Source: an uncultured Erysipelotrichaceae bacterium
Lineage (GTDB): Bacteria; Bacillota_I; Bacilli_A; Erysipelotrichales; Erysipelotrichaceae
Assembly (NCBI GenBank): GCA_902796525.1
Contig: CADBPB010000100.1
Span: 1 to 22,423 of the forward strand
DNA: 22,423 nucleotides
Reading direction: 5' to 3'
The notes beneath the pieces were generated by a model. It was given only the letters and a program-made list of their open reading frames with translations, did not search any database and had not been told where the DNA came from. Shown piece by piece: positions 7,314 to 14,733 of this stretch (the first letter of the stretch is position 1; each line of letters starts with the position of its first letter). The position numbers and the translations under genes were made by a program.

Positions 7314-8874
7314 TTTCTTTATCATATTGCTGTATTCCGCGGTCTTCGGTTCGCTTTCTTTGGTCTATATGAAACATGCCTTGCAGATGTTTCAGCAGAA
7401 CCATTACGAGCTTTACCGCTATTCCAAATGGCTGTTCAACAGGAACAACCTGAAGCTGTCAGTCACTTTCATCTATATCGTCATCGTGCTGGTGATCGGG
7501 ACGCTGTTCAGGAAGAACATGGCTCTGCCATGCCTGTTTGTGACGGTCTGTTTTGCGATCTATCTCATATATCAGGAATCACAGAAGACGTATATCAAAG
7601 ACCTGGTACTGACAGCCAGAGTGAAGCGGCAGATCGCCGTCATGGCGCTGCTGATGGTCAGCTACATCTACTGTGCCGCCCGGTTCATGAAAGAAGATCT
7701 GCTGGGGATCTCCGTGATCTTCCTGTCCTATCTGCTGATCTATCCGATGGCGCTGCTGACGATGCCGATGGAATATCTGATCAAGAAACGCTACGAAAAC
7801 GAAGCTAGAACGATTTTACGGAATCAGGATGACCTGCTGAAGATCGGCATCACCGGTTCCTATGGCAAGACTTCCACCAAGAACATCATCAACGATATCC
7901 TGTCTTATGACCGCTATACGCTGATGACTCCGGCTTCCTATAATACGCCGATGGGCATTACCAGGACCATTCGGGAAGAACTCAAGCCGATCCATGAGAT
8001 CTTCCTATGCGAAATGGGGGCGGACAAGGTAGGGGATATCAGCTATCTGATGGATTTCGTCCGGCCGCAGTATGGCATCGTCACCTCGATCGGCAAGCAG
8101 CATCTCAATACGTTCCATGATCTGGACAATATCATTTTCGAAAAGATGCAGGAAGTGGAACTTCTTCCTTTGGACGGCGTGGCGTTCCTGAATGCGGACA
8201 ATGAATATATCCGCAACTATCGGATCAGAAACAGATGCAAAGTGATCAGAGTGGCGACGACCGATGTCGAAGCGGACTATGTTGCAAAAGATCTTCACTA
8301 TACAAAAGACGGCAGTACCTTTACCGTAAAGATCGGCAATCGAAGCTACAAGTTTGCCACTTCGCTGCTGGGAAAACACAATATCACGAATATCCTCCTA
8401 GGGATCGCCGTAGCGATCGAATTGGGCATGGATATCCGTACGATACAGCAGCGCGTGCGGGACGTCCGTCAGGTCGAGCATCGCCTGCAGCTGAAGAAGA
8501 TCAGCAATCTTACGTTCATCGACGATGCCTTCAACGCGAATCCCGAGGGTTCGAAAAACGCTTTGGATGTCCTGTCGATGATGCCGGGAAAACGCGTGAT
8601 CGTCACCCCGGGCATGATCGATCTGGGAGCGATACAGTACGATACCAACAAGCAATTCGGCAGTTGCATGCCTGGAAAAGCCGATGAAGTGATCCTGGTA
8701 GGCGAGAAACAGACGGAGCCGATCTATGCCGGTCTGAAAGAGAGCGGCTTCGATCTTGAACATGTCCATGTCTTCAAGACAGTCAACGAAGCGTTGACTT
8801 ATGTATATAAGAATTTCAGCAGTGCGGATACGATCCTTCTGGAAAACGATCTGCCTGATGCGTTTAACGTATAG
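7300..8874 (+). CDS. Membrane-anchored Mur ligase, MurF-type (UDP-MurNAc-tripeptide D-Ala-D-Ala ligase)
   Basis: The likely role is ATP-dependent addition of D-Ala-D-Ala to the UDP-MurNAc tripeptide. The first 160 residues are not a normal MurF substrate domain but about five membrane segments (6-24, 53-70, 75-91, 111-128, 134-157). A Mur ligase core follows: P-loop GITGSYGKTSTKN with Lys190, CEMGADKVGDI, the SIGKQHL region, DAFNANPEG and a C-terminal nucleotide-ligase domain ending ENDLPDAF. The DAxNANP signature and the adjacent ddl gene point to MurF rather than MurC, D or E. AAGGAG at 5 nt from ATG 7300 serves translation. The 524 residues exceed the usual 450 or so because of the membrane domain. 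A paralogue acting on another substrate cannot be excluded, since a second, soluble MurF could exist elsewhere. Confidence 0.82.
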   Translation: MLKSDFFIILLYSAVFGSLSLVYMKHALQMFQQNHYELYRYSKWLFNRNNLKLSVTFIYIVIVLVIGTLFRKNMALPCLFVTVCFAIYLIYQESQKTYIKDLVLTARVKRQIAVMALLMVSYIYCAARFMKEDLLGISVIFLSYLLIYPMALLTMPMEYLIKKRYENEARTILRNQDDLLKIGITGSYGKTSTKNIINDILSYDRYTLMTPASYNTPMGITRTIREELKPIHEIFLCEMGADKVGDISYLMDFVRPQYGIVTSIGKQHLNTFHDLDNIIFEKMQEVELLPLDGVAFLNADNEYIRNYRIRNRCKVIRVATTDVEADYVAKDLHYTKDGSTFTVKIGNRSYKFATSLLGKHNITNILLGIAVAIELGMDIRTIQQRVRDVRQVEHRLQLKKISNLTFIDDAFNANPEGSKNALDVLSMMPGKRVIVTPGMIDLGAIQYDTNKQFGSCMPGKADEVILVGEKQTEPIYAGLKESGFDLEHVHVFKTVNEALTYVYKNFSSADTILLENDLPDAFNV

Positions 8875-8877
8875 GAG
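8873..8877 (+). promoter_or_regulatory. Ribosome binding site that decides the ddl start
   Basis: AGGAG at 8873-8877 overlaps the murF-like stop codon and lies 8 nt before ATG 8886. A GTG at 8877 opens the same frame but sits inside the RBS, so 8886 is taken as the start. Confidence 0.6.
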
Positions 8878-8885
8878 TGTTGTAT

Positions 8886-10070
8886 ATGAAAAAAAGAGTA
8901 GCCGTATTTTTTGGCGGAAAATCGACGGAGCATGAGATCAGCTGCATCAGCGCGAATCAGGTGATCCATGCCTTGAACAGTGAAAAATATGAAGTACTGC
9001 CGATCTATATTTCCAAGGATAACGAGTTCTTTACCGGAGAAGCTCTGATCGATCTGCAGAACTATTCTTCGATCGTGAAAGATCCGGGAAAGACCCTGGA
9101 TAAAGTCGTTCTTTTCAAAGACGGGAATACCGTGAAAGTGCGCAATGTGAACGGTCTTTTCAAGAAGGAACAGATCATCGATATCGCTTTTCCGGTTGTC
9201 CACGGGACCAATGTCGAAGATGGCTCGCTGGCCGGGTTCCTGGAATTTCTGGATATCCCGTATACTTCCTGCGATGTCCTGGGCGGAGCCATCGGTCAGG
9301 ATAAAGCGGTCATGAAGGATGTCTTTAAAGCGGAGAATATTCCGATGGTGGAGCATTTCGTCGTCTACAGCAAAGATTTTGCCGAAGATCCCAAAGCGGC
9401 TCTGGCCGAGGCAAAAAAGATCGGTTTCCCGCTGATCGCCAAACCGGCCAATCTCGGCAGCTCGATCGGAATCGAGATCATCAAGACCCAGAAAGAGTTC
9501 ACGGAAAAGATCAACGAATGTCTCAAATACGACTTCAAGGTCGTTGTGGAGAAGATGATCAAGGATCTGAAAGAAGTCAATATCTCAGTTATTGGCACGC
9601 AGGAAGAATGCCGGGTTTCGGTCATCGAAGAAGTGACGAACGGTACTCTTACGTTCGATAAGAAATACAATCCCAACGGTTCCAAAGGAAGCAAGAAGCT
9701 GAAAGCCCCCGCTTCGAAAGGCGCTTCCAAAGGCATGGCTTCCACTATCCGGAAAGTCCCGGCCGATCTGCCGAAGAAACAGCAGACAGCCATCGAAGAG
9801 ATCGCTGCCAAAGTATTCAAAGTCCTGAACTGCCACGGCTGCGTCCGCATCGATTTCATGATCGACAAAGAAAGCAACAAAGTCTACTGCAACGAGATCA
9901 ATACGATCCCTGGTTCTTTGGCATTTTATCTTTGGAAAGAAAACGGCTTGCCATTCGACAAGGAATGCGATCTCCTGATAGAGAACGCTTTGAAGCGTTA
10001 TACGCTGAAATCTCATAAGACCTGGTCTTTTGATACGAATATATTGGATGGTTATGCGAAACACAGTTAG
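8886..10070 (+). CDS. ddl: D-alanine--D-alanine ligase Ddl
   Basis: Ddl makes the D-Ala-D-Ala dipeptide that MurF attaches to the peptidoglycan precursor. The ATP-grasp layout is clear: the N-terminal VAVFFGGKSTEHEIS with Glu15; VVHGTNVEDG; DKAVMKDVF; the ATP-binding AKPANLGSSIGIE; VRIDFM; and the metal-binding CNEINTIPGS. The omega loop carries FDKKY at 257-261; the retained Lys-Tyr is the arrangement seen in D-Ala-D-Ala enzymes, whereas D-lactate ligases have Phe in place of this Tyr. A Lys/Gly/Ser-rich loop follows it (about 264-285, NPNGSKGSKKLKAP onward). At 394 residues it is somewhat longer than typical enzymes of about 360. ATG 8886 is chosen over GTG 8877 by RBS position. The 3' end overlaps a small membrane-peptide ORF by 17 nt. 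Confidence 0.93.
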   Translation: MKKRVAVFFGGKSTEHEISCISANQVIHALNSEKYEVLPIYISKDNEFFTGEALIDLQNYSSIVKDPGKTLDKVVLFKDGNTVKVRNVNGLFKKEQIIDIAFPVVHGTNVEDGSLAGFLEFLDIPYTSCDVLGGAIGQDKAVMKDVFKAENIPMVEHFVVYSKDFAEDPKAALAEAKKIGFPLIAKPANLGSSIGIEIIKTQKEFTEKINECLKYDFKVVVEKMIKDLKEVNISVIGTQEECRVSVIEEVTNGTLTFDKKYNPNGSKGSKKLKAPASKGASKGMASTIRKVPADLPKKQQTAIEEIAAKVFKVLNCHGCVRIDFMIDKESNKVYCNEINTIPGSLAFYLWKENGLPFDKECDLLIENALKRYTLKSHKTWSFDTNILDGYAKHS

Positions 10071-10137
10071 AAAAGTCATCATTATCATCATGATCCTGTT
10101 TTTTCTGGCGATCTCGGTATTGTCTCTGGCGGTATAG
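10054..10137 (+). CDS. Putative 27-residue single-pass membrane peptide
   Basis: This short ORF begins at ATG 10054 inside the ddl 3' end and stops at TAG 10135-10137, two bases before the next start codon at 10140. It has a basic N-terminus (MRNTVRKV) followed by about 19 hydrophobic residues (IIIMILFFLAISVLSLA), the form of a minimal membrane peptide. It fills what would otherwise be a 69-nt gap lacking a promoter or good SD before the vanY-type gene, so translational coupling (ddl to peptide to vanY) is plausible. There is no strong SD of its own. No homologue is recognised; it could also be a leader ORF whose only role is coupling. Confidence 0.45.
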   Translation: MRNTVRKVIIIIMILFFLAISVLSLAV

Positions 10138-10139
10138 GC

Positions 10140-11156
10140 ATGAAAAGGATACTGATCGTTTTATTGCTGCTTGGCCTCTGTGCGTGTCAAAAGGAGACCC
10201 TCGAAGATAGGCTCCGCATTCTTGGCTACACGGAAGAAGCGATCCAGGTGATCTCTTCCTTGCCGGAAGCGGATCAGGAACGCTTTACGGAGACCTATGA
10301 CGAGCACTATTCGGAACTGCTTACTTCACCGGAATTCGATAAGGATCATCTGGAGGATTATCTGCGTTACTATGGGATGCTTCCCAATGATAAAATGATA
10401 GAAATGGTCAATCAGGGTGTTTTAAACGAGAATACGCTTTCCCGTATGAAAGAAGTCTATGAGAGCGACTATTACATTCCCGCTTATGAAGAACTGTATC
10501 TCGAATATCTGGACCGTTATCCTTCGGTACGCCAGATGATGGAAGCCGTCAATACCGGCACATACCGGCCGTTTTTTACAGACATCAAGGAAACCGATAT
10601 GTCGAAAGGCTATCTGATCCTGGTAAACAAGTACTATACGCTGTCTGCGGATTACGAACCGGATGATCTGGTACAGGTGGAAAGCGCATATGGCAAAGGC
10701 CAGCTCAGGGAAGCCGCCTATGAAGCATTCAAGCAGCTTCACGACGATGCGTATGAACTGGGTTATAATATAAGAGTCGTATCGCCTTACCGTTCCTACA
10801 GCTATCAGGTAGCCGTCTATGACAAATACCTGCAGAAGGATCCGGTAGAAGTCGTCGACAGCTATTCTGCCAGACCGGGCCTTTCCGAACATCAGACAGG
10901 CTTATGTGCCGATGTCAGCATTCCCGGCATCTACATCGATGATTTCGGCGAGTACGAAGCATCCGACTGGCTCTCCGAGAATGCGCACAGATATGGCTTC
11001 ATCATCCGTTTCCCCAAAAACAAGGAAGATGTCACCGGCTATATCTGGGAAGCCTGGCATATCCGTTACGTTGGAGAAGAGGTCGCGACCGACATTTACG
11101 AAAGAGGCATCACATTCGATGAATATTATGCATGCTTTATAGAGGATCATGAATAA
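10140..11156 (+). CDS. VanY-type D-alanyl-D-alanine carboxypeptidase, lipoprotein (peptidase M15B)
   Basis: This is a zinc carboxypeptidase that removes the terminal D-Ala from peptidoglycan stem peptides outside the membrane. The N-terminus is a lipoprotein signal: MKRILIVLLLLGL, then a lipobox-like LCAC with Cys16 as the probable lipidated residue. A helical region of about 190 residues separates it from the catalytic M15B domain, which contains SPYRSYSYQ, SEHQTGLCAD (zinc ligands His251 and Asp258) and EAWHIRYVG (Glu304 and His307). The metal site is complete, so activity is expected. The start has no clear SD and lies 2 nt after the small membrane-peptide stop, suggesting coupled translation. 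The gene overlaps the sortase-like gene by 8 nt. VanY-like enzymes are also ordinary housekeeping enzymes, so resistance is not implied. Confidence 0.9.
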   Translation: MKRILIVLLLLGLCACQKETLEDRLRILGYTEEAIQVISSLPEADQERFTETYDEHYSELLTSPEFDKDHLEDYLRYYGMLPNDKMIEMVNQGVLNENTLSRMKEVYESDYYIPAYEELYLEYLDRYPSVRQMMEAVNTGTYRPFFTDIKETDMSKGYLILVNKYYTLSADYEPDDLVQVESAYGKGQLREAAYEAFKQLHDDAYELGYNIRVVSPYRSYSYQVAVYDKYLQKDPVEVVDSYSARPGLSEHQTGLCADVSIPGIYIDDFGEYEASDWLSENAHRYGFIIRFPKNKEDVTGYIWEAWHIRYVGEEVATDIYERGITFDEYYACFIEDHE

Positions 11157-12045
11157 CAAGAAACCAAACAGACTTACCCTTATACTGATTATTCTTCTGG
11201 TACTTTCCCTGGCAGCTTCCTGGGTGTATTTTCTTAAGGACAAAATCGGACCTTCCGATCCGGAAACCGTTACCCCGGTCGATGTCGAACCGACCATCGA
11301 TCCCGAAATCGAACGGCTCAAAGGCATCTGGAAAGAAAACAAGCAGATCAACGAGGACTATGTCGGAGAGCTTATCTTCGATTCCGGACTGATCAATGAA
11401 TCTTTCGTCCAGGCAAAAGATGTCTATAAACCGAATGGCGAAATGTATCAGTTCTATACGCAAGGTGGTTCTCTGGTGAAAGATCCGAGCGGATATACCG
11501 GAAACGATGTCTATATCTGGACTTACTGGAAGACCGGCGAGTACGACTACAATGATCACGGCGGTTCCGTATTCATGGATTATCGGAACGATCTGGATGA
11601 TCAGAATCTGGTCATCTACGGACATCATTTCTCCGTCTGGAACGATGAAAAAAGAGTCAAAGCTTTTACGCCTTTGGAAAAGTTTCTGGAAGCGGAAAAC
11701 TATGAGGAAAACCGTTTCGTGACCCTGGTGCTGGAAAACGAGATCCGTAAATACGTGGTTGCCGTCGTCTACGAATTCGATGCGAATCCCGGCAGTTCCC
11801 ACTATGACGATTGTCAGTACTGGCGTACGGAATACAATTACGATGATTATTTGGGTTATTACGATGAAAACTACTATCAGAAATATATCAATACGATCAC
11901 TTCGCTTCAGCTGTATTCCACAGGTACGAGACTGACGACGGCGGATAAGACCCTGACCTTGCAGACCTGCATCTCGGGTCATACCGGAGAACTGTTTGAG
12001 ATCCTGGTCCTGAAGCAGATCGAAGTCATACCGATCGAAGGCTGA
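11149..12045 (+). CDS. Class B-type sortase, possibly atypical
   Basis: A membrane-anchored transpeptidase-like protein of 298 residues. There is one N-terminal membrane segment (about 9-29), then a linker and a sortase barrel. Class B features are GGSVFMDYRN, then LVIYGHH with the catalytic His159, and TLQTC with the catalytic Cys274. The arginine expected about ten residues after the cysteine is not there: the aligned position is Glu284 in GELFEILVL. Either another arginine substitutes in the fold or the enzyme is altered. The gene overlaps vanY by 8 nt, has a GAGG just upstream, and ends in a terminator that includes its stop codon. No LPxTG- or NPxTN-type substrate is encoded in this window. 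Confidence 0.85.
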   Translation: MNNKKPNRLTLILIILLVLSLAASWVYFLKDKIGPSDPETVTPVDVEPTIDPEIERLKGIWKENKQINEDYVGELIFDSGLINESFVQAKDVYKPNGEMYQFYTQGGSLVKDPSGYTGNDVYIWTYWKTGEYDYNDHGGSVFMDYRNDLDDQNLVIYGHHFSVWNDEKRVKAFTPLEKFLEAENYEENRFVTLVLENEIRKYVVAVVYEFDANPGSSHYDDCQYWRTEYNYDDYLGYYDENYYQKYINTITSLQLYSTGTRLTTADKTLTLQTCISGHTGELFEILVLKQIEVIPIEG

Positions 12046-12060
12046 TAACAGCCTTTTTTG
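12038..12060 (+). terminator. Intrinsic terminator of the two-component/cell-wall operon
   Basis: AAGGCTG (12038-12044) and CAGCCTT (12049-12055) form a perfect 7-bp stem with an ATAA loop, followed by a TTTTTT tract (12054-12059). The sortase stop codon TGA begins within the stem. Confidence 0.85.
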
Positions 12061-12063
12061 TTG

Positions 12064-12069
12064 TAGAAT
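12064..12069 (+). promoter_or_regulatory. -10 element of the glucosaminidase gene, predicted leaderless start
   Basis: TAGAAT at 12064-12069 follows directly on the terminator T-tract. Six bases later comes the GTG at 12076, and ATG follows at 12079. No SD is present. CTGATA (12042-12047) at 16-nt spacing is a poor -35 candidate inside the terminator. Confidence 0.5.
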
Positions 12070-12075
12070 TGAAAT

Positions 12076-14733
12076 GTGATGAGTATCAGACGCTTTTTGC
12101 TTACGGCCGTCTGTCTGGCTTGCCTGTCAAGCCCTTTTCCTATACATGCGGAAACGGATCGCTACCTGGTGACCGACCGGGATACGGTGCTGCTGGAAAG
12201 TCAGAAATACGACGAGGCGTATCGCTTCTATACCGAACATCTGGAGGAATATCCGAATCTTCTTCTCAAGAAGAATGAGAAAATCATTCAGATGGAATAT
12301 GGGATCGTTACGTTTCCGAACGACAGAGCCTGTTCGATCAATGCCGCGTATCATTCGACGGTACGGGATCAGGATGATTACCTGAATTCCTGTTACGCTG
12401 CCGATGCGGTCTATCTCTACAGTTCCAAGGACTCAACGAAAGCCTATTTCAAGCTGTCCGGGGATATCGGTTTCGTGGATATCGATAAAGTGACTCTGCA
12501 TCCGTATGAGTCTTTGGAAGCCAAGCCAAGCCATTATCATTATGAAAACGGATCCCTGATACACAACGTCAGAACGGCAGCGAACGATGACATGATCGCA
12601 TACGCGATCGGGATACGGGATGAGGTCCCGCTTCCGGAAGGCGATTATTTCAGCTATGACGGCCACTATTTCTATGACGATTTCTATCTGATGAGTGATG
12701 ACTATCGCAGCGATTCCTGCGAGAATGCCGTCAACGAACAGTCCTACTATAATTACTACCAGTATCTTCCTTACCGTTCCTACAGCGTCTACAGCAAAGA
12801 TGATCTGCAGCGTTATTTCACGGAAACGCTTGGCATCGACCAGCGTTTGGACCATTATCTCGACTGGAACCGGGATGGCGCGAATGATGAGGTGAACCGG
12901 TCGCAGCTTGCCGGTACGGAAGGGGATTTCATCACGTGCCAGTATCTCTATGGAACCAATGCGATGCTGCTGCTGTCAGCGGCGATCAACGAGTCTTCCT
13001 ATGGCAAGTCCCTGAAGTCTTATGAAAGAAACAATCTTTTCCTGTCGGCGGCTTATGAGAACGAAGAAGAAACGGAAGCGGACCGCTATGCGAGCGTTTC
13101 GGATTCCATCTATGCCTTCGGCAGATATCTGATCTCGGCCCGTTACGCGGATCATCTGCGGAAAGACTATCGCGGCACCTATCCGGGAAACAAGCTGGGC
13201 GGGATCAATGTGAATTATTCCCTGGACCCCTACTATGGTGAAAAGATCGCCGCGACCTATGACGAACTGGAACAGATCCTGGGAAACCGGGATAGGAACC
13301 GTTACGCCCTGGGACTGATCATCGCTGCTCCGAGCGTCAGTTTCTATGCCGATGAACAGCTGAACGCTCTGAAATACCGTCTCAAGAATATCGGCGAAGC
13401 TTCTTTCATCATTCTGGAAGAAACGGAGGAATCCTACAAGATCCGCATCGACAGCAGCTATTCTTTCGAATATCTGTACGATCCTCAGAAGTCTGTCGCG
13501 TACGTTGCGAAAGATCTTTTTGCGGCCGTTCTTAACCCTGACAGGATCCATGAGGAAAGCTTCGGGATGAAACACTTCGATTTCAACGGAGGCACCTGTC
13601 ACGGCTTAAGCGCAGTGGATGTGAAAGCGGAACAGGATCTGTCTATCGAACCTGTCAGAGAAGGGTTCGAATTTGCCGGCTTCGATGAAAACGGAGTCGC
13701 GCAATGGAGAGAGATCGGAGACATCGCTATAAACGGAATGTTCCGGACGATGTCGCTGCATGAACCGATCGATCTGAGGGGAGCATCTCTGTCGGTCAGC
13801 TATGCCGATGGGGAAACCGTTTTGCTTCCTCTCACCAGCGATATGATCGCCGGCTATGATCCCGATGCGGAAGGTCCGCAGGATATCGTCATACATTACT
13901 GCGGCATGGAAATGAACGCCAAAGTCGAAGTATCTTCAAAAAATGAAATGACCGATGAAGCGATCCGAAACGCTTTGGAAAAAGAAGACTGCGCCTTCAT
14001 CAAGGAAAACATTTCCGATTCCTCTTATCTTCTGTCATTTAATGAGATCCGCAAGATCGATCACGTTCTGAGAGAGACTGCCGAACGCAATTACGTGGTC
14101 AACGATTACGGCGTCGGCCTGGATCTGGGCATTTCTGGTCTCGACCTGTCTCTGCCGGATCTGGATACATTCATCTATGTGAACGATACATATTACGTGG
14201 ATGTCGAAAAAATCAAGACGATGGATGAGGAGAAGATCGCCCGGCTGGCTTCCGGATACGGGTTCGTTCCGGTTCTCGGCATCGATCTTTCATTCCGCTT
14301 CAATTATGAAGATATCGAACTGCAGGGACCGGCCGTCGTGCAGCTGCGCATCGATGAAAAAAAGGACGGTCATATCTACACCGTCTATCATCTGGAAGAA
14401 GACGGAGATATCATCAAGTGCCGGACGATGCAGACGGATGGAACCGTCATGTTCATGATCAGGGAAAAAGGCGCTTACGAAATACTGGAAATGCCTGGAA
14501 TCAATGATTATACGATCCCTGAGATATCGGAAGAACTTACGAAGGATACGATGGGCTACGATGTTCACAAGGTCAATATCGGATTGCTGCTGACGGTCAC
14601 TTTTGCTTTGGCAGGGATCGGCGGGATCATCATATTTAACATATTTAACAATTTGAGGAAACGAATGTGGAAAGACTTCAGAAAATCATTGCAGACAGCG
14701 GAATCTGTTCCAGAAGAAAAGCCGAAGGACTGA
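12076..14733 (+). CDS. Membrane-anchored glucosaminidase with Ig-like domain
   Basis: A secreted peptidoglycan hydrolase of 885 residues. The N-terminus is a signal peptide (SIRRFLLTAVCLACLSSPFP, then HAE). An N-terminal region typical of Firmicutes glucosaminidases includes PEGDYFSYDGHYFYDDF. The glucosaminidase domain (about 285-420) contains LLSAAINESSYGKS with the likely catalytic Glu306, YAFGRYLISARYAD and the GGINVNYSLDPYYGEKIA region. An Ig-like (Big_3-type) segment lies near 555-625 (DLRGASLSVSYADG). Close to the C-terminus is a membrane segment (about 831-853) and a short charged tail. It would cleave glycan strands while staying tethered to the membrane. The start is GTG 12076 or ATG 12079; the ATG at 12074 is followed at once by TGA. 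The last 67 nt overlap rluB. Confidence 0.85.
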   Translation: MMSIRRFLLTAVCLACLSSPFPIHAETDRYLVTDRDTVLLESQKYDEAYRFYTEHLEEYPNLLLKKNEKIIQMEYGIVTFPNDRACSINAAYHSTVRDQDDYLNSCYAADAVYLYSSKDSTKAYFKLSGDIGFVDIDKVTLHPYESLEAKPSHYHYENGSLIHNVRTAANDDMIAYAIGIRDEVPLPEGDYFSYDGHYFYDDFYLMSDDYRSDSCENAVNEQSYYNYYQYLPYRSYSVYSKDDLQRYFTETLGIDQRLDHYLDWNRDGANDEVNRSQLAGTEGDFITCQYLYGTNAMLLLSAAINESSYGKSLKSYERNNLFLSAAYENEEETEADRYASVSDSIYAFGRYLISARYADHLRKDYRGTYPGNKLGGINVNYSLDPYYGEKIAATYDELEQILGNRDRNRYALGLIIAAPSVSFYADEQLNALKYRLKNIGEASFIILEETEESYKIRIDSSYSFEYLYDPQKSVAYVAKDLFAAVLNPDRIHEESFGMKHFDFNGGTCHGLSAVDVKAEQDLSIEPVREGFEFAGFDENGVAQWREIGDIAINGMFRTMSLHEPIDLRGASLSVSYADGETVLLPLTSDMIAGYDPDAEGPQDIVIHYCGMEMNAKVEVSSKNEMTDEAIRNALEKEDCAFIKENISDSSYLLSFNEIRKIDHVLRETAERNYVVNDYGVGLDLGISGLDLSLPDLDTFIYVNDTYYVDVEKIKTMDEEKIARLASGYGFVPVLGIDLSFRFNYEDIELQGPAVVQLRIDEKKDGHIYTVYHLEEDGDIIKCRTMQTDGTVMFMIREKGAYEILEMPGINDYTIPEISEELTKDTMGYDVHKVNIGLLLTVTFALAGIGGIIIFNIFNNLRKRMWKDFRKSLQTAESVPEEKPKD

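Noticed and set aside
8877..8885. GTG 8877 as the ddl start
   Set aside because: It overlaps the AGGAG ribosome binding site. The conserved ligase N-terminus starts at ATG 8886.
10764..10769. TATAAT inside the vanY-type gene
   Set aside because: It lies in the middle of a coding domain (GYNIRV), is not followed by a start codon, and no gene begins downstream of it.
4556..12045. Vancomycin-resistance (van) cluster
   Set aside because: A kinase/regulator pair, a ligase and VanY are present, but there is no VanH or VanX, and the ligase keeps the Lys-Tyr omega-loop pair of D-Ala-D-Ala enzymes. The set is better read as housekeeping wall genes.
12074..12079. ATG at 12074 as start of the glucosaminidase gene
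   Set aside because: It is followed at once by TGA. The real frame opens at GTG 12076 or ATG 12079.
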